From: Chloroflexota bacterium
Lineage (GTDB): Bacteria; Chloroflexota; Anaerolineae; Anaerolineales; UBA4823
Direction of reading: 5' to 3'
Assembly (NCBI GenBank): GCA_029557965.1
Contig: JAKQIM010000052.1
Span: 1-59,539, forward strand
Length of the DNA stretch: 59,539 bases
The notes under the pieces were generated by a model. That model saw nothing but the letters and a program-made list of their open reading frames with translations. It was not told where the DNA came from and did no database searches. How positions within the stretch are numbered: the first letter of the stretch is position 1; every line of letters begins with the position of its first letter. Positions 8,175 through 15,986 of this stretch are shown here, piece after piece. The translations under genes and the position numbers were made by a program.

Positions 8175-8953
8175 GGAAAACTGCCATGTTCTTCACACAT
8201 TCCACCTTTTTGGGCATCGACCCCACTGCTGGTCAGCGGCCTTTTTCTTATGCCGCGCTAGATAGCAACCTGCGTTTATTGGCGCTTGGGCAGGGCAGCA
8301 TGGAGGATGTGCTGGCCTTTGCGGGTGGTCAGCGCGAGGCCTTTGCGGCGGTGTGTGCCCCGCGCCAGCCCAACCAGGGCCTGATGCAGCGCCCTGAGGT
8401 GCGCGAAAGGCTTAACCCCCAGCCGCGTCCGGGCCGTTGGGCCGATTATCGCGTGGCAGAATATGAACTGCGCCAGCGTAACATCAGTTGTTATAAGACC
8501 CCTGCTGACGAACAGTCCAGCCCGCATTGGATGCAGATCGGCTTTGCGCTCTACCGCCGCCTGGAAGAACTCGGTTACCAGGCCTATCCTGCCAGCGGGC
8601 CTGCCCTGCAAGCTGTGGAAGTGTACCCCCATGCCTGTTATTGCGCGCTGTTAGGGCAGTCGCCCCTGCCCAAGAATACCTTCGAAGGGCGCATCCAGCG
8701 CCAGTTGGCCCTGTACGAACAGAAGATCTCCGTCCCCGACCCGATGGATCTGTTTGAGGAGATCACCCGCCACCGCTTATTGCAGGGGGTGCTGCCCACC
8801 AAAGACCTGTACAGCCAGGGCGAGCTGGATGCCCTGGTGGCGGCTTTCACTGCCTGGCTGGCAGCCACCCACCCTGAGCGCACCTGCACCCTGGGTGACC
8901 CGGCTGAAGGGGTGGTGGTATTCCCGGTGGCGGCGCTGAAGACGAAATACTAG
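8171..8953 (+). CDS. DUF429 family protein
   Basis: 260 residues. GIDPTAGQRPFSYAALD near the N-terminus, VEVYPHA in the middle and ELDALVAAFTAWL near the C-terminus match the DUF429 pattern, a family with a predicted RNase H-like fold and no firmly established activity. The ATG overlaps the TGA of the esterase by four bases; an in-frame ATG 15 bases later is an alternative. The TAG stop shares the palindrome CTAG with the stop of the convergent HIT gene, so the two genes overlap at their ends by four bases. Confidence 0.75.
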   Translation: MRKTAMFFTHSTFLGIDPTAGQRPFSYAALDSNLRLLALGQGSMEDVLAFAGGQREAFAAVCAPRQPNQGLMQRPEVRERLNPQPRPGRWADYRVAEYELRQRNISCYKTPADEQSSPHWMQIGFALYRRLEELGYQAYPASGPALQAVEVYPHACYCALLGQSPLPKNTFEGRIQRQLALYEQKISVPDPMDLFEEITRHRLLQGVLPTKDLYSQGELDALVAAFTAWLAATHPERTCTLGDPAEGVVVFPVAALKTKY

Positions 8954-9369
8954 GGCGTTGGCCTTGCTTCAGGCTTCTCCGCGCCAGCGCGGTACGATTC
9001 TGATACCAGGTGAAAGTGCAACTGCGGCAGATCCTGGTAAGCTCCCCCATTGACGATCAAGCGATAACCGGCTTGCTCCAGGCCCAGCTCTTGCACCAGG
9101 CTTTGGGCCATTTGCATTACCTCGCCTAACAGCCCGGCCTCTTCTGGCTTCAGGCTGGCCAGGTTGGGGATGGCGCGCTTGGGCACGATCAGGATGTGCA
9201 GGGGGTATGAGGGGCTGGGGTGGTAGAAGGCCAGCAGGTTGGGGCTTTCGCGCAGGCGGTGGACGGGGATGGCAAAGCTCATGTGGGCAAAAATCCAGGG
9301 GACGAGGGCCTTCCCAAGGTGGGAACGGGCCAGGGCAAAAGCCCAGCGGCGAAAGGAAGCGTTCGGCAC
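8950..9369 (-). CDS. HIT-family (histidine triad) protein
   Basis: Up to 139 residues. The central HILIVPKRAIPNLASL segment and the C-terminal LPQLHFHLVSE mark a HIT nucleotide hydrolase/transferase fold acting on nucleoside phosphate derivatives. The triad is QLHFHL rather than H-x-H-x-H: the first His is Gln, while the position expected to act as nucleophile is kept. The start is unsure. GTG 9369 continues 8 bases after the YcaQ stop; ATG 9282 would give about 110 residues, the classic HIT length, but neither has a clear ribosome-binding site. Probably co-transcribed with the glycosylase gene upstream. Confidence 0.85.
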   Translation of the reverse strand: MPNASFRRWAFALARSHLGKALVPWIFAHMSFAIPVHRLRESPNLLAFYHPSPSYPLHILIVPKRAIPNLASLKPEEAGLLGEVMQMAQSLVQELGLEQAGYRLIVNGGAYQDLPQLHFHLVSESYRAGAEKPEARPTP

Positions 9370-9377
9370 ACTGAACT

Positions 9378-10622
9378 TTACAGCGCCTTCAGCAGGCGCA
9401 AGCCGAATTCTTCCGGTTGGCTGCGCTCGATGACCAGGTCGCGGGCCTTGTGGAAGCTGAGAAAATCGCGCAGGGCGGCGGCTGTGCCGGTCACCAATTC
9501 CTCATCTGGTAAGACGCCCGGCTCGAGATACAGGGCTTTCAGGCGCAGCCGGCCAGCCTGGCGTTCTAGCTTGGGGTCAAAGCGCCCCACCAGGCGCTCG
9601 TGGTGCAAGATGGGCAGGCAGTAATAGCCCCAAATGCGCTGTGGGGCAGGCTTGTAACACTCCAGCGCTTGTTCAAAAGCCCACAGGTGCTGGTCGCGGT
9701 CGCGCGCCCAGAACAGGCTGTCAAAGGGGCTGAGGAAGGTGGTGCGGCGGGCAGGCAGGGCGCCGCTGGCGGCTTGCTCTAGCAGAGCCTGGTGGTCACG
9801 GTGCACGATCATCTCAGCCTGGCTGCCGTTGGCCAACTGACCCTGCACCGGCACCAGCACACCCTCTTTCAGCATGCCCTGGATGATGGCCCTGGAGGGG
9901 GTGCGCTTGCGGTAGGCATAATCGGCGGCCTGCAGCGGCTGGCAAACCCCCAGTGCCCGCGCCCCCAGCTCGATCCAATAGCGGTCACGTTCTTCGGGGC
10001 TGGGGGGTGTGGTATCCACCCAGCCTGGCAAGACGCGCTCGGTAAGGTCATAGATGCGCTGGAATTTGACCCGTTCGGCGATCATCAGGTCGCCGAAGGC
10101 ATATAAGAATTCCAGCGCCACCTTGGCGGGCTTCCAATCCCACCAACTGCCGCGCCGGGGGCCGTCATATTCAAAATCACTGGGCCGGGTTGGGCCGTTC
10201 TGGCGCACATATTCCAACACCTCTTCTACCATTTGGGGGTTGCCTTCTTGGGTCAACCAGCGGCGGTACCAATCAGAGGGTTCAAGGCGCGTTTTGTTCT
10301 GCTGCGGCATCTGGTAGCGGTAATCTTCCAGCGGGATGAGCGAGGCGCAGCGCTGCCAGCCCTCGAAGATGCGCCGCTCGGCCGGGTTGTAGGCCAAGCG
10401 GTCAAAGTCGGCAGGGTCATAGCTCCCCAGCCGCGACCAAAGGGTCAGGTAATGGCTGCGGTGAACCATTTGCAGGGTGTCGATCTGCACGCAGCCCACC
10501 TGGCGCACAGCCTTGCAGATGGCATCTGGCGTGCTGGGTGGCTCTTGGCCGTTGGGGGTGGTCAGACCCTGGGCATGCAAGGCCAGGGCGCGCAGGGCAG
10601 TGAGGGGGTAGACGGTGGGCAT
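9378..10622 (-). CDS. YcaQ/AlkZ-family winged-helix DNA glycosylase
   Basis: 414 residues, the length of the YcaQ/AlkZ (HTH_42) family, whose members unhook interstrand crosslinks or excise bulky alkylated bases. The catalytic Q-x-D motif is present as Q46-I-D48 in GCVQIDTLQMVHRSHYL, matching the YcaQ rather than the AlkZ (QxQ) subtype. Family segments AERRIFEGW, TFLSPFDSLFWARDR and QRIWGYYCLPIL follow in order. Transcription starts from a compact divergent promoter region shared with the DUF5946 gene. HIT follows 8 bases downstream. The family assignment is strong; the lesion processed here is not known. Confidence 0.88.
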   Translation of the reverse strand: MPTVYPLTALRALALHAQGLTTPNGQEPPSTPDAICKAVRQVGCVQIDTLQMVHRSHYLTLWSRLGSYDPADFDRLAYNPAERRIFEGWQRCASLIPLEDYRYQMPQQNKTRLEPSDWYRRWLTQEGNPQMVEEVLEYVRQNGPTRPSDFEYDGPRRGSWWDWKPAKVALEFLYAFGDLMIAERVKFQRIYDLTERVLPGWVDTTPPSPEERDRYWIELGARALGVCQPLQAADYAYRKRTPSRAIIQGMLKEGVLVPVQGQLANGSQAEMIVHRDHQALLEQAASGALPARRTTFLSPFDSLFWARDRDQHLWAFEQALECYKPAPQRIWGYYCLPILHHERLVGRFDPKLERQAGRLRLKALYLEPGVLPDEELVTGTAAALRDFLSFHKARDLVIERSQPEEFGLRLLKAL

Positions 10623-10630
10623 AGGTTTGC

Positions 10631-10662
10631 ATTATACCCTGTGATCGTGGGCATGGTAAAAT
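10631..10662. promoter_or_regulatory. Divergent overlapping promoters, ycaQ-like and DUF5946 genes
   Basis: The intergenic space is only 47 bases. On the minus strand TATAAT (10636-10631) lies 8 bases before the glycosylase ATG, with TTACCA 17 bases further upstream. On the plus strand TAAAAT (10657-10662), preceded by TGG as in an extended -10, lies 7 bases before the GTG of DUF5946. Both mRNAs would be leaderless or nearly so. Confidence 0.5.
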
Positions 10663-10669
10663 CTTTGGC

Positions 10670-11122
10670 GTGAACGCCATCGACAAATGTCCCGAGTGTG
10701 GCGCGCTTTGGCCGGAGGGCCAAACCTGCCAGGATGCCTTCCACCAGATGTTGTTCTGGGAAGCAGAAACGCCCGCACTGGGCGAAGTGCACCACCTGGT
10801 GGTCTTGTGCTACCACCTCCAGCACCCCAGCCTGTATTCTCCCGATGGGCTGCGAGAAGGCCAACGCCTGCTGGCGATGTTCTTGGATGAGGGTCGGACC
10901 CCCCAGCAAGTGGTTAAGCGGCAGCGTCCCCGGGTGGCTTCAGGCCAGCGCCAGTGGAAGATCACCGCTCGGCCCGGTGCACACGGCGCGTACGAGAGGC
11001 CCATCTCATGGACGATGTGGGCTGGGGATGTGATCGCTGGCGGCGCGCAGAATTACTGCGAAAATGTCCGGTGCTGGGCGGCTTCCATCCAGGCCGCGCT
11101 CAGGCTTTTTCAGCATCCCTGA
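10670..11122 (+). CDS. DUF5946 family protein
   Basis: 150 residues from a GTG start. CPECGALWPEGQTC near the N-terminus offers a cysteine cluster that could bind zinc, and EVHHLVVLCYHLQHPSLYS is the conserved core of DUF5946, a family of unknown function common in Chloroflexota and Firmicutes. No ribosome-binding site precedes the GTG, whereas an extended -10 box ends 7 bases upstream, consistent with a leaderless mRNA. Its last 23 bases overlap the end of the convergent NUDIX gene. Confidence 0.75.
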   Translation: MNAIDKCPECGALWPEGQTCQDAFHQMLFWEAETPALGEVHHLVVLCYHLQHPSLYSPDGLREGQRLLAMFLDEGRTPQQVVKRQRPRVASGQRQWKITARPGAHGAYERPISWTMWAGDVIAGGAQNYCENVRCWAASIQAALRLFQHP

Positions 11123-11579
11123 AGTAGAACACCTCGTCGTGCGAGACAAATTCGTAATCTTCATAAACGAACTTGGCTGAAAAGAAGCCTGGCTGGTCCA
11201 GCCAGGGGATAAACACGCGGTCCCCCTCCCATAGATTCAGTTCCAACAGGTGTTCGTTGTCGATCCAGGCCAGGGTGCCTTCGGGCGAATCGATCAATTG
11301 CCCCTCGAATTCGGTCATCACGAACACGAAGGTGTACCAATCCTCTTCCTTTGAAAAAGCCGGGAAGGTGATCATACCTTTGAAGAGTGGGTTGCGCACC
11401 ACCAGGCCGGTTTCTTCGAACACCTCGCGCATGGCGCATTCTTCGGGTGTCTCGCCGGGCTCCAGCTTGCCGCCCATCCCGTTCCATTTGCCCATATGCA
11501 TATCGTTGGCTTTTTTGATGCGGTGCACCATCAGGGTTTGGCCGGCGCGCCGGACGTAGCATAGCGTGGCGAGTTTCAT
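11100..11579 (-). CDS. NUDIX hydrolase (MutT / 8-oxo-dGTP diphosphatase-like)
   Basis: About 159 residues from ATG 11579, chosen because GGAG stands 8 bases upstream; the longer open frame is only antisense of the next gene. The complete Nudix box GX5EX7REUXEEXGU is present at 37-59 (G37, E43, R51, E52, E55, E56, G58), coordinating Mg2+ for pyrophosphate cleavage of nucleoside diphosphate derivatives. The motif order and the DMHMGKWNGMGGK lead-in resemble oxidised purine nucleotide hydrolases that clean the nucleotide pool, but substrate specificity is inference. The 3' end overlaps DUF5946 by 23 bases. Confidence 0.88.
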   Translation of the reverse strand: MKLATLCYVRRAGQTLMVHRIKKANDMHMGKWNGMGGKLEPGETPEECAMREVFEETGLVVRNPLFKGMITFPAFSKEEDWYTFVFVMTEFEGQLIDSPEGTLAWIDNEHLLELNLWEGDRVFIPWLDQPGFFSAKFVYEDYEFVSHDEVFYFRDAEKA

Positions 11580-11630
11580 AAATTGTCTCCTTAATCTTGC
11601 GGATAGGGCTATTCTATCAAATATCAGGTG

Positions 11631-11640
11631 GTGATAGAAT
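11631..11640 (+). promoter_or_regulatory. Extended -10 promoter of the YdjM-like gene
   Basis: TG-A-TAGAAT with the -10 box at 11635-11640, ending 6 bases before ATG 11647. No clear -35 and no ribosome-binding site, again pointing to a leaderless transcript. The NUDIX promoter must lie in the same 67 bases on the other strand. Confidence 0.4.
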
Positions 11641-11646
11641 GTCGCT

Positions 11647-12057
11647 ATGACCTCCATCGGGCATTCATTGACTGGAATTGCCATCGGCGTGTTGAGCTTG
11701 CCGCCGCAGGTTGCCCCACGCCGCACCTTTTTCCACATTGCGGCCTTTACAGTGTTGGCCAACATTCCTGATCTCAGCCTGCCTGGCTGGTGGCATGACC
11801 GTTATTACTTCAGCCATAGTTTGTATGTCAACTTGCTGTTGATGCTGCTTGATTCGTTTTATAACCACGGCCTGGGGGTGGCAATCTTCTGGCCTTTTTC
11901 AGAAGGGCGGTTGGTTTTGCCACTGCCCTGGTTTTCAATTATGGATGGGCCATTATGGAGCTGGCAGGCGCTGCGTATTTCTCTGATCGAAGTGGCTTTT
12001 TACCTGCCGTTGATAGGGTTGGCGGTGTGGTATCGAAAGATACAAAAACGAACCTGA
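11647..12057 (+). CDS. YdjM/DUF457-type membrane-bound putative metal-dependent hydrolase
   Basis: 136 residues. HSLTGIAIGVLSLPP at the N-terminus, ANIPDLSLPG, SHSLYVNL and DSFYNHGLGVAIFWPFSEGR carry the conserved His and Asp residues that define the DUF457/YdjM membrane hydrolase family. Hydrophobic stretches predict three to four membrane passes. Members are annotated as metal-dependent hydrolases, but the reaction is not established for most of them. It stands alone on the plus strand between two minus-strand units. Confidence 0.75.
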   Translation: MTSIGHSLTGIAIGVLSLPPQVAPRRTFFHIAAFTVLANIPDLSLPGWWHDRYYFSHSLYVNLLLMLLDSFYNHGLGVAIFWPFSEGRLVLPLPWFSIMDGPLWSWQALRISLIEVAFYLPLIGLAVWYRKIQKRT

Positions 12058-12069
12058 TACGGCATCTTC

Positions 12070-12951
12070 TCATAACTGCTTGCGGATAAATTCCACCAAC
12101 CAGGCTTCTTCTTCAGGGATCTCTTCGCTCAGGCGGGCTGCGGCGACCACCGGCAGCCAACTGCTCAGTTGGCCGCTTCCACCCGGGCAGCGCTGAAAAT
12201 AGCGCCGCAGGTAAACCTGCTGGAACCAGCCGCGTAGCCACTGAACCAGCCAGGGCATGGGGGTTCCCGGCGGCAGCGATCTTCCGCCTAACAGCAGGCA
12301 GGTGCGGGCCACGTCTGCCTGGGGGTTTCCGCTGGTGGCATCGATCCAATCGATCACCACCGGCCCGCGCCCGCTCAATAACACGTTATCCGGGTGGAAA
12401 TCGCCGTGGCAAAGCTGTTCTCCCATTGGCAGGCGGCGCAAGGCCAGCAGGGCGGCGTGGCGCAAGAATTCTGACAGCGCCGCGGCGTGATGGATCTTGT
12501 GCTGCAAACGTTCGTGCTGGTCGGGCAGGTCGCTGCAAGTGCGGCTGTGCATATCAACGTGCAGGTCAGCCAAGAGCCGCGCCATGGCCGTCAATCGCCA
12601 GGGTTTTCGGCGAAACACCTCCAGCATCGAGGCCCCATCCAGCCGTTCAAATTCCAATCCTGGGCGTCCATTGACCTGTACCACCTGACCCACATCTGGC
12701 GCCGCCGGCCAGGTGGCCCGCACGATGCGTGCCTGGCGCGCTTCGTATTCTGCTGCCGAAACAGGCATCCATTCGCGGAACAGCTTGAGCACCTGGCCCT
12801 CTTTCCAGGCGTATACTTCGGCTGTGCGCCCGGTGGCAATGGGTGGCTCAAGCGGCAGGCTCAATCTTACTCCCCGGTGCGTGCGCGCCGCTGCTGGGTC
12901 ATCATACCAGCCTGCCTGACCAAGCCTCGTAGCGATGGCCGCGGCGCTCAT
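12070..12951 (-). CDS. Aminoglycoside-phosphotransferase-fold (APH) kinase family protein
   Basis: Up to 293 residues. The kinase core is clear: LCHGDFHPDNVLL (catalytic Asp184, Asn189) and VVIDWIDATSGNP (metal-binding Asp201), the signature of choline/aminoglycoside kinase-like enzymes. Relatives phosphorylate small molecules; resistance activity should not be assumed. From ATG 12951 the gene overlaps the phosphoesterase by 50 bases. A TTG at 12864, 5 bases after GGGGAG, would remove the overlap and is a credible alternative start. It is the last gene of the PilZ-NurA-HerA cluster, and whether it belongs to that function is open. Confidence 0.8.
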   Translation of the reverse strand: MSAAAIATRLGQAGWYDDPAAARTHRGVRLSLPLEPPIATGRTAEVYAWKEGQVLKLFREWMPVSAAEYEARQARIVRATWPAAPDVGQVVQVNGRPGLEFERLDGASMLEVFRRKPWRLTAMARLLADLHVDMHSRTCSDLPDQHERLQHKIHHAAALSEFLRHAALLALRRLPMGEQLCHGDFHPDNVLLSGRGPVVIDWIDATSGNPQADVARTCLLLGGRSLPPGTPMPWLVQWLRGWFQQVYLRRYFQRCPGGSGQLSSWLPVVAAARLSEEIPEEEAWLVEFIRKQL

Positions 12952-14272
12952 CGCCCTGGTAGAAGGCCAGGTAGGTCATCAACTGGTAGGGGATGAACTT
13001 CTGCTCTTCGGGGCGGTAGCGGGTCAGGTCGTAATAAGTACGCCAGGTGCCGGTGTTGACCATGATCTGGTAGGCCAGCCGGTCGCCCACGTGGTATGTG
13101 TCCAGCGGCACAATCTCGTGGTGGTGAGTGTGACCATAGACGATGAAATCGGCCCGCCGGCTGGTAAAGGCCGCCTCGCTGATGGCATGGTTGGCAAAAG
13201 ACAGCGCATCACTCCACAGTTTTTTCTGGATCCAGGTCATCAGGTCGTTGATGCTTTCAAAAGACGCCAGCTTGGTCACCTTGAGCACCATTTCCAGCCC
13301 ATCCACGCTGTCAAAGGGGTTCAGCGCTTTGTCGTGGGCGCGCACGAATTTCAGGGCCAAGAATTCTCCTGCCAGCTCATCCCATATGGCCTTGACCTTG
13401 GCCTGGATGCTCGGGGCGCCGCCGTATTGGCGCACCTGGCTGCTGATCCACAACGGGGCCGCCACGCTGGGGCGGATATTGGTGATCTCGTGCAGCTCGC
13501 GGTAGAAGCTGTCGGGCAGCACACCGCTGAGGCGGTTCTCAACTTCGATTGGGAAGCGGTTGAGCAGGTCGATTGCCAGCGCGTCGCCCAGGGTCGACAC
13601 ATTGCGTCCCTGTTTTTGGTTATAGTTGAACTTGTCGAAGTAGTCGCCATGCCTGGCAAAGACGCGGTGCTCGTCGAGCATCTGCATCAGTGCGTTCGAT
13701 TCGTGCGGGTCGAAGGGGAATGGCGTGGGCTCGTTTTGCAAACCCAAGGCCTCGATGATCTCCTGGCGGATCTGGTCATAAGGCTCGCCGGGCAGGTGGT
13801 ACATCCAATCGTGGTTGCCCACCATGTAATGGATCTTCACCCTGACCGGGATGCGCCCGCCGACATCCGTCGCCGGGTTGCCGCGCATATCGGCCGGCGG
13901 CAGCACAATCGCTTCGCCAGAGGCAAGCTGGCGGAAAATGGCAAAGCTCTGGGCGTTGGCCTTCAAGATGGCGCGAGTGATCTGCCGCAGCTTGGCGGGC
14001 AGCTCCGGCTGGTTGGGGTCGCTCCAGGGGCGGGCATAACCCGGTTCGCCGGGCCTCTCGGTCAGCCATAGGGCAGAATGGACCACTTCAAGGATATCTC
14101 CCAGCAGCAGCAAGTGCACCTCTTCGATCGGCCGGTAGCGGCCATCATCGCGCACCGAGGCAGTCAGGGCCATCTGCTCCAGCCGGTCACGGAAGATGCG
14201 GAAAGCATCTGCAGAAATGGTTTTTCCGCAGGTGTTGTCGCCCATGTGCAGGTCACTGATGATGATTAACAT
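12902..14272 (-). CDS. Calcineurin-like metallophosphoesterase, long form
   Basis: 456 residues with all metallophosphoesterase motifs: D7-x-H9 in DLHMG, G58-D59, G152-N-H-D155, and the C-terminal GHTHHHEI. A binuclear metal site should therefore be intact. Between the GNHD block and GHTHHH lies an insertion of about 200 residues without a known motif, longer than in CpdA-type enzymes. Its ATG has AGGGAG upstream and lies 13 bases after the HerA stop. In archaea HerA and NurA are encoded with Mre11, itself a metallophosphoesterase nuclease; this protein is not a recognisable Mre11, but a comparable nuclease role is a reasonable hypothesis. Confidence 0.85.
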   Translation of the reverse strand: MLIIISDLHMGDNTCGKTISADAFRIFRDRLEQMALTASVRDDGRYRPIEEVHLLLLGDILEVVHSALWLTERPGEPGYARPWSDPNQPELPAKLRQITRAILKANAQSFAIFRQLASGEAIVLPPADMRGNPATDVGGRIPVRVKIHYMVGNHDWMYHLPGEPYDQIRQEIIEALGLQNEPTPFPFDPHESNALMQMLDEHRVFARHGDYFDKFNYNQKQGRNVSTLGDALAIDLLNRFPIEVENRLSGVLPDSFYRELHEITNIRPSVAAPLWISSQVRQYGGAPSIQAKVKAIWDELAGEFLALKFVRAHDKALNPFDSVDGLEMVLKVTKLASFESINDLMTWIQKKLWSDALSFANHAISEAAFTSRRADFIVYGHTHHHEIVPLDTYHVGDRLAYQIMVNTGTWRTYYDLTRYRPEEQKFIPYQLMTYLAFYQGDERRGHRYEAWSGRLV

Positions 14273-14285
14273 CGGCTTCTACTCC

Positions 14286-15986
14286 CTAAAATCCCAGCTC
14301 ATTCAAGATCTGGTCTGTGCTGCGCGGGCTGCCAGATTTGCTCAACAGCTCTTCCCAGAATTTATCGTCATAGCGGCGAGAGCGCACCGGCAGCGGCATG
14401 GGCACCCCCCAGCCAAGCAGCAGCACCTCTTCTTTGGCTTGCAGGTGCGCCAGCATGCCGCGCAGCGCCTCGCGCCCGGCCAGGCCCGAGAGCACGGCAT
14501 GGATGTCGTCCTCGTCGCCCAGCCAACCCGAAATGCGCGTCCCCAACTGCGACATCACCTCGTCGTAGATCTGCGAGGGACGCTGGTCAATGATCAGCAG
14601 GGTCACGTAATACTTGCGCATCTCGCGCGCAATGGTGCTGAAGGTGGTCTGGGCAGCCATCTCGCGGTTGAGCAGCTTGTGCGCTTCTTCGACGACGATC
14701 ACCAGGGGGCGGGGTTCGTCCTGCCCGGTGGAACGGAAGGCATTGGTGCGCTGTTCCCAGGCGGCGCGGATGCGCCGGGTAAGCAGGTTGGCTACCAGCA
14801 GGTAGTCCAGGTCGCTTTCAAAGTCGCCAAAAGAGAGCACCACGTGCTGCCCGCTGCCCAGGGCTTTGACGATCTCACCGATCGAGTCGGCGGCAGGTTT
14901 TTCAACAATGTAGGGTTTATTGAACAGGCGGCCCAACTTGGAATGCAGCCCCTCCGCCGCCGACACATTCACGCCCGTCCGGTTGGCCCAGGCGGCCACG
15001 CTGTTAGAGGCCGGGACCTTCTTGCCGTTTTCGTCTTCGACCATGTCGCCGTTTTTTAAGTCTCTGAAGGCCGAGAACCAGCCCTCGCGCCCAAAGCTGT
15101 TGGCGAGCGCCTCTAATGTGGTGGGGGTGGTTTCCTTCAGGTTCAGCTCACGGGTTAGCATCTCGATATCTTCGGGGGCGATATCTTTGCGGGCAATCTC
15201 CAGGTTAAAATCAGGCGCCTGGCCGCGGATCTTTGCCCCAGCGCCCAGTCCCACCACCCGCACGCGGCTGCGGAACTTGGTTTTCAGGCCGATGACGCGT
15301 TTGCCGGTATCTGAGGCGGTATCGTCAAAGCCATATTCGTTGTGCATGTCAAACACCAGCACCGAGGCCGCGTTATACTGGATCAGCCCGGCTAACACGA
15401 TGCGCGCCAAGAAAGATTTGCCCGTGCCGGTGGCGCCAAAGACGCCCGATGAGCGCTGGACGAATTTTGCCAGGTCCATGCACACCGGGTGGCCTTGCTC
15501 GCGGGTGTAACCGATGACAAAATTGCCCTCTTTCCCCGGGTCGCCAAATATCTCGGCAATATCGCCGGGCTGGGCCGGGCGCACTGGGGCGTGGTGCGGG
15601 GGGATGGTCTTGACCGGCATCGGGTGGGGGTCTTCAGGGTGTTCCAGCCGCCAGGCCTCATACTGAGGCGAGGCAGGGTCGGGGCCGCGTTCCAGCATCA
15701 GCGCGGGCAGCACTTCCAGGTTGGTGAAGAGCGTTTGGCCGTGCAGCAAACGGGCCAACTCGGCCGGCAGGCGCGTTTCGCTCTGCTCATCGGCAAAGCG
15801 CGGGTCGGTGGCGCCGAGCTGAAGATCCGTCACCAGGCCGTAGAACTGCCAATCGCCGCTTTCAATGACCACAAAAGCCCCTTCTTGCATCTCTTGCGAG
15901 GGGATGGTCAGGCGCACGCGCAGGTTCTCTTTTAGCCCGCCGCCGACGATGTAACCGATGCTTGCGTGTTCGTGTTCGCTCATCAT
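14286..15986 (-). CDS. herA: HerA-like hexameric DNA translocase/helicase ATPase
   Basis: 566 residues. An N-terminal HAS-barrel (about 5-60, IGYIVGGGLKENLRVRL onward) precedes a DUF87/HerA ATPase: Walker A GATGTGKS (184-191), Walker B LVIVVEEAH (428-436), and the sensor segment LLIIDQRPSQI with GDEDD further on. HerA forms a hexameric ring that loads NurA and drives resection of DNA ends. Its start overlaps the stop of the upstream phosphoesterase (ATGA), so translation is coupled. The nurA gene lies two genes upstream on the same strand, supporting a HerA-NurA complex. Defence-type HerA proteins share this ATPase, so an antiviral role is an alternative. Confidence 0.88.
   Translation of the reverse strand: MMSEHEHASIGYIVGGGLKENLRVRLTIPSQEMQEGAFVVIESGDWQFYGLVTDLQLGATDPRFADEQSETRLPAELARLLHGQTLFTNLEVLPALMLERGPDPASPQYEAWRLEHPEDPHPMPVKTIPPHHAPVRPAQPGDIAEIFGDPGKEGNFVIGYTREQGHPVCMDLAKFVQRSSGVFGATGTGKSFLARIVLAGLIQYNAASVLVFDMHNEYGFDDTASDTGKRVIGLKTKFRSRVRVVGLGAGAKIRGQAPDFNLEIARKDIAPEDIEMLTRELNLKETTPTTLEALANSFGREGWFSAFRDLKNGDMVEDENGKKVPASNSVAAWANRTGVNVSAAEGLHSKLGRLFNKPYIVEKPAADSIGEIVKALGSGQHVVLSFGDFESDLDYLLVANLLTRRIRAAWEQRTNAFRSTGQDEPRPLVIVVEEAHKLLNREMAAQTTFSTIAREMRKYYVTLLIIDQRPSQIYDEVMSQLGTRISGWLGDEDDIHAVLSGLAGREALRGMLAHLQAKEEVLLLGWGVPMPLPVRSRRYDDKFWEELLSKSGSPRSTDQILNELGF

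Noticed and set aside
11580-11765. N-terminal extension of the NUDIX gene
   Set aside because: Antisense to the YdjM-like gene; ATG 11579 has a clear ribosome-binding site and begins the Nudix fold.
12070-12951. Aminoglycoside resistance gene
   Set aside because: The APH fold is shared by many small-molecule kinases; nothing indicates antibiotic specificity or transfer.
12935-14071. 378-codon plus-strand ORF
   Set aside because: Antisense to the metallophosphoesterase with all its motifs intact on the other strand.
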